Shown piece after piece: positions 52,672 through 60,594 of a DNA stretch of 64,000 nt (positions are counted from its first letter, which is position 1; the number at the start of each line of letters is the position of its first letter). Origin of the DNA: Solwaraspora sp. WMMD406. Its GTDB lineage: Bacteria; Actinomycetota; Actinomycetes; Mycobacteriales; Micromonosporaceae. Where the stretch lies: assembly GCF_029626025.1 (NCBI RefSeq), contig NZ_JARUBF010000001.1:1984001-2048000 (forward strand), in the 5' to 3' direction. Below the pieces are notes generated by a model that saw only the letters and a list, made by a program, of their open reading frames with translations, did no database searches and had not been told where the DNA came from. The translations under genes and the position numbers were made by a program.

Positions 52672-54231
52672 TCACCAGGCGGCACCGATCCGGACCCGGG
52701 GTGCGGTCGACGTGCCGCGTCGGCTCTGGCCGGGGTACAGCCACAACTCGGCGCTGGCGTCGTGCCGGGTGACGATGTCGGTGTGGCCGTCGCGGTCCCA
52801 GTCGGCCACCCCGAACGCGGTGTAGCCGCGCCAGCCGTTGCCGATCCGGACCCGGGGCACGCTCGAGGTGCCGCGTCGGCTCTGGCCGGGGTAGAGCCAC
52901 AGGTCGGCGCTGTCGTTGTCCCGGGTGACGATGTCGGTGTGGCCGTCGCGGTCCCAGTCGGCCACCCCGAACGGGCTGTGGGCGTTGAACCCGGAGCCGA
53001 TCAGCACCCGGGCGGTGGTGGCCGGCCCGCGCGTGCCCGTACCCGGGTAGAGCCACAGCTGTCCGGTGCCGTCCTGTCGGGCGAGCACGTCGGCGTTGCC
53101 GTCGCGGTCCCAGTCGGCCACCCCGAACGAGGTGTGGCCCAGCCAGCCGCCGCTGAGCCGCACCGGCGTGGTCGGGTATCCGCGTACGCCCCGTCCGGGA
53201 TAGAGCCACAGGTCACCGGTGGTGTCGTTGCGGGTGAGGATGTCGGCGTTGCCGTCGCGGTCCCAGTCGGCCGCCCCGAACGAGGTGTAGCCGCGCCAGC
53301 CGTTGCCGATCCGCACCGACAGGACGCCGGACGGCGCGCGGACGCTCTGGCCGGGGTCGAGCCAGAGCAGGCCGTTGTCGTCCTGCCGGCTGATGACGTC
53401 GGTGTGCCGGTCGCCGTCCCAGTCGACGAGGCCGAACGGGGCGTACCGCAGGGAGGTGAGCTGGCTGAGCAGCCAGGTCCGGTTGCTACCGGCACCGACC
53501 TCGCTGTAGGAGCCGATGCCGGTGCAGCTGGCCGCCTTGAGTACGCCGGCCTGCACGTAGGTGCCGCCGGACGAGACCAGCAGCGGGCCGCCGCTGTCGC
53601 CCTGGCACGGACCACGGTCGACCATGATCCGCTTGATGCCCAGGCCGTCGGGCTGCGGCGGGGTGATGTTGACCCCGACGAACTGCAGCCGCGACGGCAG
53701 GCCGCCGGTGCCGTCGCGCCCCCAACCGGTGGCGACACCCTGGTCGTACGGGGTGAACGGGCCGCCCTGCGCGCCGTTCCACAGGTGTGCCTCGGCGGGG
53801 GTGGCCAGCCGGACTGGGGTGATGGTGGTGATCGGCGTGCTGAGTTCCAGCAGCGCGACGTCGTTGTGTCCGCCGATGTAATCAGGGTGGGCCAGGATCC
53901 GGGTGATCCGGCGCGACTCGCCGCCGGTGCCGGCGACGGTGTTGCCGACCCGGACCGACACGTCGCCGACCGAGGCCGGTACGGCGCAGTGCGCGGCGGT
54001 GAGCACCCATCCGGGGTGGATCAGCGAGCCGGTGCAGAGGCCGCCGGACGTGGTGTTGCGGACCTCGGCGACGAAGGCGAGGTCACCGGCGACGACGGGT
54101 TGGCCGCCGACGATGGCGTGGGCCGGTGCCGGAGCCAGCAGGGGTGCGAGCCCGGCGAGCAGGCTGGCGGCCAGTGACGCGGCCAGCCGGTGGCGGGATC
54201 GGTCCCTGCCCGGGACGTGGTGTTGGCGCAT
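52672..54231 (-). CDS. secreted trypsin-fold serine protease with FG-GAP/VCBS repeats
   Basis: A 519-residue secreted protein. A signal peptide (residues 1-39, ending APAHA) is followed directly by IVGG, the mature N-terminus of the trypsin fold. Triad: H81 (TAAHC), D124 (HNDVALLEL), S213 (CQGDSGGP). The S1 position equivalent to chymotrypsin 189 is Gly207, so Lys/Arg specificity is not expected. Residues ~300-519 hold five ~48-residue FG-GAP repeats, each with WDxDGxxD calcium-loop motifs and LWLYPG. Their DNA is highly similar between copies, indicating recent duplication. ATG 54231 has GGAGG upstream. Confidence 0.9.
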   Translation of the reverse strand: MRQHHVPGRDRSRHRLAASLAASLLAGLAPLLAPAPAHAIVGGQPVVAGDLAFVAEVRNTTSGGLCTGSLIHPGWVLTAAHCAVPASVGDVSVRVGNTVAGTGGESRRITRILAHPDYIGGHNDVALLELSTPITTITPVRLATPAEAHLWNGAQGGPFTPYDQGVATGWGRDGTGGLPSRLQFVGVNITPPQPDGLGIKRIMVDRGPCQGDSGGPLLVSSGGTYVQAGVLKAASCTGIGSYSEVGAGSNRTWLLSQLTSLRYAPFGLVDWDGDRHTDVISRQDDNGLLWLDPGQSVRAPSGVLSVRIGNGWRGYTSFGAADWDRDGNADILTRNDTTGDLWLYPGRGVRGYPTTPVRLSGGWLGHTSFGVADWDRDGNADVLARQDGTGQLWLYPGTGTRGPATTARVLIGSGFNAHSPFGVADWDRDGHTDIVTRDNDSADLWLYPGQSRRGTSSVPRVRIGNGWRGYTAFGVADWDRDGHTDIVTRHDASAELWLYPGQSRRGTSTAPRVRIGAAW

Positions 54232-54383
54232 GGCGATCCTCCAGATCGACGTGCCAGCGGATCGCTCGCCCCGCTGGGGATGAGGGGCGTCGCTGGCTGT
54301 TGTCGACCAGAGTGGAGCTTCCCGGCGGGACGCGACGGTCGTCGCGGCGACGGTTGGCACGAATTAGCTAGACAGCGTGATGA

Positions 54384-55316
54384 TCAATCCTGGGTCGATC
54401 GTGGCGCTGGCGCTGGCGCTGGTGCCGGCGCTGGTGCCGGCGCTGGTGCCGGCGCTGGTGCCGCGTCTACACCGGTGCCACCGACCTCGGTCCGCAGCGC
54501 GGCCACCTCGGTCCGCAGCGCGGTGAGCTCCGCGGTGAGCGCGGCGAGGTCCGCCCGGGTGGCCGGTGCCGTCCTGGCGTCCGCGGCGGCTTCGGAATCG
54601 TCGGCGTTGGATTTGGCGTTGGATTCGGCGTCGGTATCGGCGTCGGCTTCGGCCGAGGCGGTGGAGATCCGCTCCACGATCCAGCTGGCCAGCGAACCGG
54701 TGACGAAACCGATCAGGCCGATGCCGCCGATCATCAGGGCGAGCGCGACGAACCGGCCGGTGGTGGTGACCGGGAAGTAGTCGCCGTAGCCGACGGTGGT
54801 GATCGTCACCACCGACCACCACAGCGCGTCCGGATAGTTGGTGATCGCGCCGTCCGGGTCCGCGCGTTCGGCGTCGAGCACCGCCAGCCCGGAGACGATC
54901 ACCAGCAGGACCGTGGTCGAGCCGACATAGAGCGCCAGCCGGCCACGCGCCCAGATCTCGGTCCGTCGGGTCAGGGTGAGTACGGCGGTGACCAGCCGCA
55001 GCATCCGTAGCGGCCGCAGCACCGGCAGCAGCAGCACGATCAGGTCGAACAGGTGGGCGCGGACGAACCGCCACCGGTTGCCGGCCAGCCACAACCGGAC
55101 GAGGTAGTCGCCCCAGAACAGCAGCCAGATCCCGATGTTGGCAGTGACACACACATCCCGCCAGCGTGCGGGCAATTCAGGGTAGAGAATGGGCGCGGCG
55201 TACACCACGAGGAACGCCACGGCGAGTACGGTCAGCGCGCCCGCCGTCCGGCGCTCCCACCTGGCGACTTTATCTTCGTCCTGGGCGACAGCAGGCCCTT
55301 CATCCTGGAGAGACAT
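54384..55316 (-). CDS. voltage-gated-type potassium channel
   Basis: A 310-residue Kv-like channel. S1-S3 hydrophobic segments span about residues 26-100, and an S4-like RPLRMLRLVTAVLTLTRR has Arg at every third place (101, 104, 107). S5, the selectivity filter TVGYGD (174-179) and S6 (about 186-213) follow. The C-terminus holds a short coiled coil (ALTAELTALRTEVAALRTEV), then a repetitive Pro-Ala tail encoded by 12-bp repeats near 54405-54470. ATG 55316 overlaps the ATG of the divergent TrkH gene (shared CATG), so the two start codons lie on top of each other. Mediates K+ flux opposite to the uptake system. Confidence 0.88.
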   Translation of the reverse strand: MSLQDEGPAVAQDEDKVARWERRTAGALTVLAVAFLVVYAAPILYPELPARWRDVCVTANIGIWLLFWGDYLVRLWLAGNRWRFVRAHLFDLIVLLLPVLRPLRMLRLVTAVLTLTRRTEIWARGRLALYVGSTTVLLVIVSGLAVLDAERADPDGAITNYPDALWWSVVTITTVGYGDYFPVTTTGRFVALALMIGGIGLIGFVTGSLASWIVERISTASAEADADTDAESNAKSNADDSEAAADARTAPATRADLAALTAELTALRTEVAALRTEVGGTGVDAAPAPAPAPAPAPAPAPAPAPRSTQD

Positions 55317-56799
55317 GCCCGACAGGCTGCCTGATGGCGGCAACCGGCCGACGACCGGCCCGACCCCGGGACGTGGCGAAGCCGCCAACCGCCGGTCCGG
55401 ACGCCCCGGCAGCCCCGGCCGGTCGGGCCGCCCCGGCCGGCGGTGGCGGGTACCGATGTGGCGGCGCGGGGCGGACCGGTTCCAGCATCCGGCGCAGGTG
55501 ATCGCCGGCGCGTTCGCGGTCGCGGTGCTGACCGGTACCGCGCTGTTGATGCTTCCGGTGGCCAGCCGGGACGGACAGTCCGCGTCGCTGGTCGACGCCA
55601 TGTTCACCGCGACCTCGGCGGTCTGCGTGACCGGTCTGGTCGTGGTGGACACCGCCGGGTACTGGTCGGTCTTCGGGCAGCTGGTGATCCTGGCGTTGAT
55701 CCAGGTCGGCGGCCTGGGCATCATGACGTTGGCGACCCTGTTGACCGTTCTGTTGTCCCGCCGGCTGGGTCTGCGGGCCCGGTTTCTCGCCCAGGCCGAG
55801 ACGAAGAGTCTCAGCATGCGTGACGTCCGCCGGGTGGTCCGCAACATCGTGCTGTTCAGCCTGGCCAGCGAGTTCGTGGTGGCCGTGGTGCTGACCGTGC
55901 GCTTCGCCCTGCGGTACGACTACCCGTTGGCCCAGGCGGCCTATCACGGACTCTTCCACGCCATCTCGGCCTTCAACAATGCCGGGTTCGCCCTGTACAC
56001 AGACAGTTTGGTCCGGTTCGTCGCTGATCCGTGGATCATGATCTCTGTCTCAGTAGCGGTGATCGTCGGTGGCCTCGGCTTCCCGGTGGTCTTCGAGCTG
56101 CTGCGTTCGTGGCGACGGCCCCGGACGTGGTCGGTGCTGACCCGGATCACCGTGGTGCTGACGGTCAGCCTGCTGATCCTCGGCACGGTGTTGTTCACGA
56201 TCGTCGAGTTTCGCAATCCGGGCACCTTCGGCGAGCTGGCCGCGCCGGAGAAGCTGCTGGCCGGGTTCTTCGCCTCGGTGATGACCCGTACGGCGGGGTT
56301 CAACAGCGTCGACATCGGTGCGATGCGGCCGGAGAGCCTGCTGCTCAGCGACATCCTGATGTTCATCGGCGGGGGCAGCGCGGGAACCGCCGGCGGAGTG
56401 AAGGTGACCACCGTCGGCCTGCTGGCGTTCGTGCTGTGGGCGGAGATGCGCGGCGAGACGCAGGTCAACATCGGTGCCCGCCGGGTGCCGGAGAGCAACC
56501 AGCGCCAAGCCTTGGCGGTGGTCCTGCTGGCGTTGGGGGCGGTCGCGGTGGCGACGTTCGCGCTGCTCGCGATGACCCGTTACTCGTTGGATCAGGTGCT
56601 GTTCGAGGTGATCTCGGCGTTCGCCACGGTCGGGTTGTCCACCGGCATCACCGCTGGTCTGCCGCCGGCCGCCGACGTACTGCTGATCTTGTTGATGTTC
56701 ATGGGTCGGATCGGGCCGTTGACCGTCGCGTCCGCGCTCGCGCTGCGCGAACGCGGCCGACGCTACGAGCTGCCCGAGGAGAGGACGATCGTTGGCTGA
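55315..56799 (+). CDS. TrkH/KtrB-type potassium uptake membrane subunit
   Basis: A 494-residue protein with the four M1-P-M2 repeats of the Trk/Ktr/HKT superfamily. Filter-like segments include TATSAVCVTGLVVVDT, HAISAFNNAGFAL, MTRTAGFNSVDIG and SAFATVGLSTGIT, each with its selectivity glycine. The first ~45 residues are a Pro/Gly/Arg-rich extension. GGAGAG lies 5 bases before ATG 55315; ATG 55456, just before the first helix, is an alternative. The following RCK subunit overlaps its stop, so they form a Trk/Ktr K+ (or Na+-coupled) uptake system. Confidence 0.9.
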   Translation: MPDRLPDGGNRPTTGPTPGRGEAANRRSGRPGSPGRSGRPGRRWRVPMWRRGADRFQHPAQVIAGAFAVAVLTGTALLMLPVASRDGQSASLVDAMFTATSAVCVTGLVVVDTAGYWSVFGQLVILALIQVGGLGIMTLATLLTVLLSRRLGLRARFLAQAETKSLSMRDVRRVVRNIVLFSLASEFVVAVVLTVRFALRYDYPLAQAAYHGLFHAISAFNNAGFALYTDSLVRFVADPWIMISVSVAVIVGGLGFPVVFELLRSWRRPRTWSVLTRITVVLTVSLLILGTVLFTIVEFRNPGTFGELAAPEKLLAGFFASVMTRTAGFNSVDIGAMRPESLLLSDILMFIGGGSAGTAGGVKVTTVGLLAFVLWAEMRGETQVNIGARRVPESNQRQALAVVLLALGAVAVATFALLAMTRYSLDQVLFEVISAFATVGLSTGITAGLPPAADVLLILLMFMGRIGPLTVASALALRERGRRYELPEERTIVG

Positions 56800-57466
56800 T
56801 TCACGAAACGAGCCGGTGGTGGTGATCGGCCTGGGTCGGTTCGGCGGCGCGCTCGCGCTGGAACTGGCCGGGCGTGGCACCGAGGTGCTCGGCATCGACG
56901 GGGATCCGAAGATCACCCAGGGCTTCAGCGGGCAGTTGCCGCACGTGGTGACCGCCGACGCCACCGATCTGGAGGCGCTGCGCCAACTCGGCGTCGGTGA
57001 GTTCCACCGGGCGGTGGTGGCGATCGGCACTGACATCCAGGCGAGCATCCTGGCAACGTCGCTGTTGTCGGAGCTTGGCGTCGCGGACATCTGGGCCAAG
57101 GCGATCAGCCGCCAGCACGGCCGGATCCTGGAGCGGATCGGGGCACATCACGTGGTGCTCCCCGAACACGACATGGGCGAACGGGTCGCGCATCTGCTCA
57201 CCGGTCGGCTGCTCGACTACGTCGAGGTCGACCAGGACTTCGCGATGATCAAGACGACTCCGCCGCAGGAGGTGGTCAGTGTCCCGTTGCGCGAGTCCCG
57301 GGTCCGGTCCCGCTTCGGCGTCACCGTCGTCGCGGTCAAGAGCGAGGCGCACGGGGCGAAGGCCCGGTTCACCCACGCGACGCCGGACACCGTGCTGATG
57401 TACGGCGACATCATTCTGGTGATCGGCCGGATCAACGACGTGGAGCGGTTCGCCGAGTCGGCCTGA
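56792..57466 (+). CDS. TrkA/KtrA-type potassium uptake regulatory subunit
   Basis: A 224-residue cytoplasmic RCK protein. RCK_N Rossmann domain: VVVIGLGRFGGALALELAG and the acidic EVLGIDGDP for nucleotide binding. The RCK_C domain (about residues 140-224, VVSVPLRESRVRSRFGVTVV) follows. It gates the TrkH subunit in response to nucleotides (ATP/ADP or NAD(H) in known members, and c-di-AMP through RCK_C in some). TTG 56792 overlaps the end of TrkH by 8 bp; no alternative start retains the glycine loop. Confidence 0.9.
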   Translation: MADSRNEPVVVIGLGRFGGALALELAGRGTEVLGIDGDPKITQGFSGQLPHVVTADATDLEALRQLGVGEFHRAVVAIGTDIQASILATSLLSELGVADIWAKAISRQHGRILERIGAHHVVLPEHDMGERVAHLLTGRLLDYVEVDQDFAMIKTTPPQEVVSVPLRESRVRSRFGVTVVAVKSEAHGAKARFTHATPDTVLMYGDIILVIGRINDVERFAESA

Positions 57467-57508
57467 GTCGGCGTCGGCCTGAGCCGGCGTCAGCCTGAGC
57501 CGGCGTCA
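57461..57508. repeat. 16-bp tandem repeat, three copies, carrying both stop codons
   Basis: GCCTGAGTCGGCGTCG (57461), then GCCTGAGCCGGCGTCA (57477) and an exact copy at 57493. The first copy holds the TrkA stop (57464-57466) and the third contains the stop of the convergent methyltransferase on the opposite strand (57506-57508). Confidence 0.85.
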
Positions 57509-58225
57509 GCGCGGTCGGCGGGCGTGGTATACGAAGGCCGGCGGCAGGTTCGCCAGGACGGTCCGGCCGACCACCACTTCCTCGAACCGGTCGTGCAGCA
57601 GCTGCCGGAACCGGCGGGCCGGCGGCGTGTGCCGGGTGAGAACGTATCCGAACGTGGTGAAGGCCCCGTCGGGCGACAGCGCGTCGTGCACCGCGTCGAG
57701 CGAGGCAAGCTGCAGGTCACGCGGGAACGACACCCACGGCAGTCCGCTGACCACCACCGTGGCGTGGGACAGGTCGCGTTCGGTGAGGAACGACCGGCAG
57801 TCGGCGGCGTTTCCGGTGATCACCTCGACACCCGGGTGGCGGCTGGCGAGCAGCTCGGCCATGGTCGGGCTCAACTCGATGGCGAGGTGCCGGCCCCGGC
57901 CGGCGAGCCGGGACTGGATCACCGCCGTGAACGCCCCGGTGCCCGGACCGAGCTCGACCACGATGGGATCACCCCGCTCGGGGATCGGGCTGGTGATCGC
58001 GTCGGCGAGTCGCCGGGAACTCGGTGCGACCGCGCCGACCCGGGTGGGTGAGCGGAGGAACTCGCGGAGGAACATCGGTCCGTCGCGCCGCTGCCGGACC
58101 AGCCCGGCCGCCGCCGCGTCGGAGATACCGACCGTCGGTACGCCGCTGCCGCCGGCGACGTCCGGTGCTGCGGGGCCGGCTGCTGCGGGGCCGGCAGTGG
58201 CTGCGTCGGAGGCGAATGCGGTCAC
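57506..58225 (-). CDS. class I SAM methyltransferase (phospholipid N-methyltransferase-like)
   Basis: A 239-residue methyltransferase. MFLREFLRSPTRVGAVAPSSRRLADAI followed by VVELGPGTGAFTAVI (SAM motif I), LAIELSPTMAELL and VVVSGLPWVSFPRDL resembles PmtA/phospholipid methyltransferases, also annotated as rRNA-adenine-methyltransferase-like. GTG 58225 is selected because of GGAG 7 bases upstream; the frame remains open to 58315 without a good start. The first ~55 residues are Ala/Gly-rich and probably flexible. Substrate is inferred, not shown. Confidence 0.8.
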   Translation of the reverse strand: MTAFASDAATAGPAAAGPAAPDVAGGSGVPTVGISDAAAAGLVRQRRDGPMFLREFLRSPTRVGAVAPSSRRLADAITSPIPERGDPIVVELGPGTGAFTAVIQSRLAGRGRHLAIELSPTMAELLASRHPGVEVITGNAADCRSFLTERDLSHATVVVSGLPWVSFPRDLQLASLDAVHDALSPDGAFTTFGYVLTRHTPPARRFRQLLHDRFEEVVVGRTVLANLPPAFVYHARRPR

Positions 58226-58366
58226 GGAGGTCTCCTCCACAGGGGGTGATCGACCGGCGAGCGGCAGACCGGCGAGCGGCAGCCACAGCATGCCGGGGAT
58301 GGCATGATCCGTCAACTATGTCTTCTATGCCGAGGTAGCCACGCAGCGTCGCCGCCGCGCCGGTCG

Positions 58367-58879
58367 TCAGCGCCGGGTGTCGAGTAGCCCGCGCAGGTAA
58401 CCGGCCTGTCCGACGTGCTGTAGGTCGTCGTTGGCGACGCTGACCAGCCGTACCCCGAGGGTCACCGGCGGGTCCCAGCTGTCGTCCACGATCCGGTCCA
58501 GGTCGTCGTCGCTCACGGTGACCAGAAATTCCCGGGTACGGGTGGCGACGGCGCTGTAGTGGTCGATCAGCGTCTCGGCGCTGTCCGCAGCGACGGCGGC
58601 GACCTGCTCGGCGGTGTGACCGTAGCCGGTGTCGGCCGGGTCTGCGGTCAGCCCGAACCGTCGCGCCCAGTCACCGCCCACCCAGATCTGCGGTTCGCCG
58701 AGGATCTCCGCCAGGTGGTCGTCCTGGATTCGGGTGAGGTGCCAGACCAGCCAGCCGATCGGGTTGGCACCGTCCGCCGGGGCCCAGCGCAGCTGCTCGG
58801 GGTCGAGTCCCTCCACGGCGGCCCGGACCAGGTCCGGCAGGCGGTCGAAAGTCTCCACCAGCAGCTCGCAGACCCGCAT
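58367..58879 (-). CDS. DinB/DUF664 family protein
   Basis: A 170-residue four-helix-bundle protein of the DinB superfamily. Metal-binding histidines are in VWHLTRIQDDHL and DLQHVGQAGYLRG, spaced as in DUF664/mycothiol-dependent enzymes. Members in actinomycetes are often mycothiol S-transferases or maleylpyruvate isomerase-like; the specific reaction cannot be deduced. ATG 58879. It precedes a short region with a 16-bp tandem repeat before the interrupted gene on the other strand. Confidence 0.82.
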   Translation of the reverse strand: MRVCELLVETFDRLPDLVRAAVEGLDPEQLRWAPADGANPIGWLVWHLTRIQDDHLAEILGEPQIWVGGDWARRFGLTADPADTGYGHTAEQVAAVAADSAETLIDHYSAVATRTREFLVTVSDDDLDRIVDDSWDPPVTLGVRLVSVANDDLQHVGQAGYLRGLLDTRR

Positions 58880-58937
58880 CGCTTCCGTACCTCTCCGCCG
58901 CTGATCGAGACCGCCGCCGTCCCGCCGACCCTACCGA

Positions 58938-59001
58938 CCGGGACCCCTACCAGCCCGGACCCCTACCAGCCCGGACCCCTACCAGCCCGGACCCCTACCA
59001 G
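58938..59001. repeat. 16-bp tandem repeat, four copies
   Basis: Units CCCGGACCCCTACCAG begin at 58954, 58970 and 58986, with a one-base variant at 58938. They fill the spacer between the divergent DinB gene and the interrupted nucleotidyltransferase gene, close to its promoter. Confidence 0.9.
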
Positions 59002-59040
59002 CCCGGCCGGCCCGGCCGCGCCGTAGGTTATCAACGACGG

Positions 59041-59212
59041 ATGGCCCGCTACCTGCTCTTTCCCGGTCGGCATCACCTGCTTACCCGGTTCCAGGCCGAC
59101 TATCTGCGTCAGCTGGCCGCGACCACCGCGACCGATACCGACGGTGACGGTGACGGGTGCACGGTGGTCTGGGCGGTCACGTCGGCCAACCACAGCAACA
59201 CCCGACGGAACC
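59041..59212 (+). pseudogene. 5' fragment of an interrupted nucleotidyltransferase-methyltransferase gene
   Basis: ATG 59041 opens a frame of 57 residues (MARYLLFPGRHHLLTRFQAD ... WAVTSANHSNTRRN) that runs into the IS607-family element. The fragment is the beginning of an NMNAT/cytidylyltransferase-like nucleotidyltransferase: a glycine-rich FPGRHH loop, a core strand (CTVVWAVTSA) and a TRRN stretch that normally continues NP(F/V). The sequence P-V-P-F-H-R-R-E on the other side of the element (61234 onward) supplies that continuation exactly. The rest of the gene is at 61234-62603. Without the element, one 513-residue protein would result. On its own this fragment is non-functional. Confidence 0.85.
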
Positions 59213-59420
59213 GTTACCTCTCAGTGGGCTTTAGTGAGCGCACGGTTGGTAGTCCTGCCTTGCGGTAGGACGGTCCCGGTCTGATCCGCTTGAGCGGTGC
59301 CGGGTTCACGCTTCACGGCCACCTGCCCGCGTGTGCGGGTCTTCTGGTCGGCTCCACGTGCTGCCACCGGGCCACTCCCGGCGGTTGCCGCCGCAAGGGC
59401 GGCCAGGTTCACAGCGGCGT
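59213..59420 (-). ncRNA. predicted omega (guide) RNA region of the IS607 element
   Basis: TnpB systems produce a guide RNA from the 3' end of tnpB through the element end, with the guide copied from the flanking DNA. Here tnpB stops at 59221, only 8 bp before the element end at 59213, so the RNA scaffold must overlap the tnpB coding end. The guide would be read from 59212 leftwards into the interrupted gene. The start of the RNA is a guess; family knowledge, not a direct sequence signal. Confidence 0.35.
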
Positions 59421-60594
59421 TGCGGTCACGGTCGATGACTAGACCGCACGCCTCACACCGGTATTCACGCTCGGACAGGGCCAGCTTGGTTTTCACCGTG
59501 CCACAGCCCGAGCAGGTCTTGCTGGACGGGTACCAGCGGTCGGCCACCACAAGCCGGCCGCCGTTCCATCCGGTCTTGTACGCCAACTGGCGGCGGATCT
59601 CCGAGAATCCGGCGTCGGCGACGTGCCGAGCCAACCGCCGGTTGCGCAGCATGCCGGTGACGTTGAGGTCTTCCACCACAACGGTGCCGTACGTCGTGGC
59701 GAGTCGGGTGGTGAGCTTGTGCAGCCCGTCACGGCGCAGATGAGCGACCCGGGCGTGAGCGCGACCGAGCCGGCTCGCGGCCCGTTCCCACCGCTTCGAG
59801 GGACGTCGTCCGGTACGCCGGTCCGGGCCCTGCTTGCGCGACAGCGTCCGGCCGAGCGCATGCATCCGTTGCCGCGCGGCCACGAGGTGGCGCGGGTTGT
59901 CGACCAACTCGCCGGTGGACAGCACCGCGAGATGCCGGATACCGACGTCCACACCAACCACCGAGCCGGGTCGGGCCGGGCTGCGTTCGGCGCGTTCGAC
60001 CTCGACGGTGAACGACACATGCCACCGTCCGCCATCACGACGCACTGTCGCGGACATGATCCGGGCGGTGCCGGCTTCAATACGGCGGGCGAGCTTGCGG
60101 GCGGACTCGTGCAACTTCAACCGGCCCAGCCGGGGTAGCACCACGTGCATCTTGTCCGGTTCGACCCGGATCGCCCCGGTGGTGAACCGCACGCTGGGCG
60201 TGGTACGGCGGCGGGACTTGAACCGGGGGAAACCCGACGGCCGACCGGCGCGTTTCCCGCTGCGGGAGTCAGTCCAGTTCTTCAACCCGCGAGCGAGCGC
60301 GTCGAGGCCGGTGTTGAACGCCTCCTTCGACACCTCACCCCACCACGGCGCGACGTCGGGCTTCGCGGCGTTCCAGGCCTTCCGAAGACCGGCCAGCGAC
60401 CAGGACAGTGATGGCGTTAGCAACTCGTCTGGTACGCCGTAGGAGCGTTCGGCGATGCGCTGGTCCATGACCGCCTTGACCTTCGCGAGCGCCCAGTTGT
60501 GGGCGAGCCGGGCGGCCCCAGCGTGTGCAAGGACGTCGCGTTCCTGGCGCGAGGTGAGGTCGAGGGCGAACCGGTACGCCTGGATCGTTTTCAC
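59221..60594 (-). CDS. tnpB: TnpB, RNA-guided nuclease of the IS607 element
   Basis: A 457-residue TnpB. An N-terminal helical/WED-like part (VKTIQAYRFALDLTSRQE) is followed by a RuvC core: D216 in VVGVDVGIRHLAV, E308 in TVVVEDLNVTGM, and the final Asp (D388/D390) in VIDRDRNAAVN. A zinc finger sits between them (C361, C364, C380, C383). All catalytic and zinc residues are present, so the nuclease should be active. GTG 60594 overlaps the tnpA stop (GTGA). The C-terminal ~45 residues are basic and poorly conserved, and their DNA doubles as the likely guide RNA scaffold. Confidence 0.92.
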   Translation of the reverse strand: MKTIQAYRFALDLTSRQERDVLAHAGAARLAHNWALAKVKAVMDQRIAERSYGVPDELLTPSLSWSLAGLRKAWNAAKPDVAPWWGEVSKEAFNTGLDALARGLKNWTDSRSGKRAGRPSGFPRFKSRRRTTPSVRFTTGAIRVEPDKMHVVLPRLGRLKLHESARKLARRIEAGTARIMSATVRRDGGRWHVSFTVEVERAERSPARPGSVVGVDVGIRHLAVLSTGELVDNPRHLVAARQRMHALGRTLSRKQGPDRRTGRRPSKRWERAASRLGRAHARVAHLRRDGLHKLTTRLATTYGTVVVEDLNVTGMLRNRRLARHVADAGFSEIRRQLAYKTGWNGGRLVVADRWYPSSKTCSGCGTVKTKLALSEREYRCEACGLVIDRDRNAAVNLAALAAATAGSGPVAARGADQKTRTRGQVAVKREPGTAQADQTGTVLPQGRTTNRALTKAH

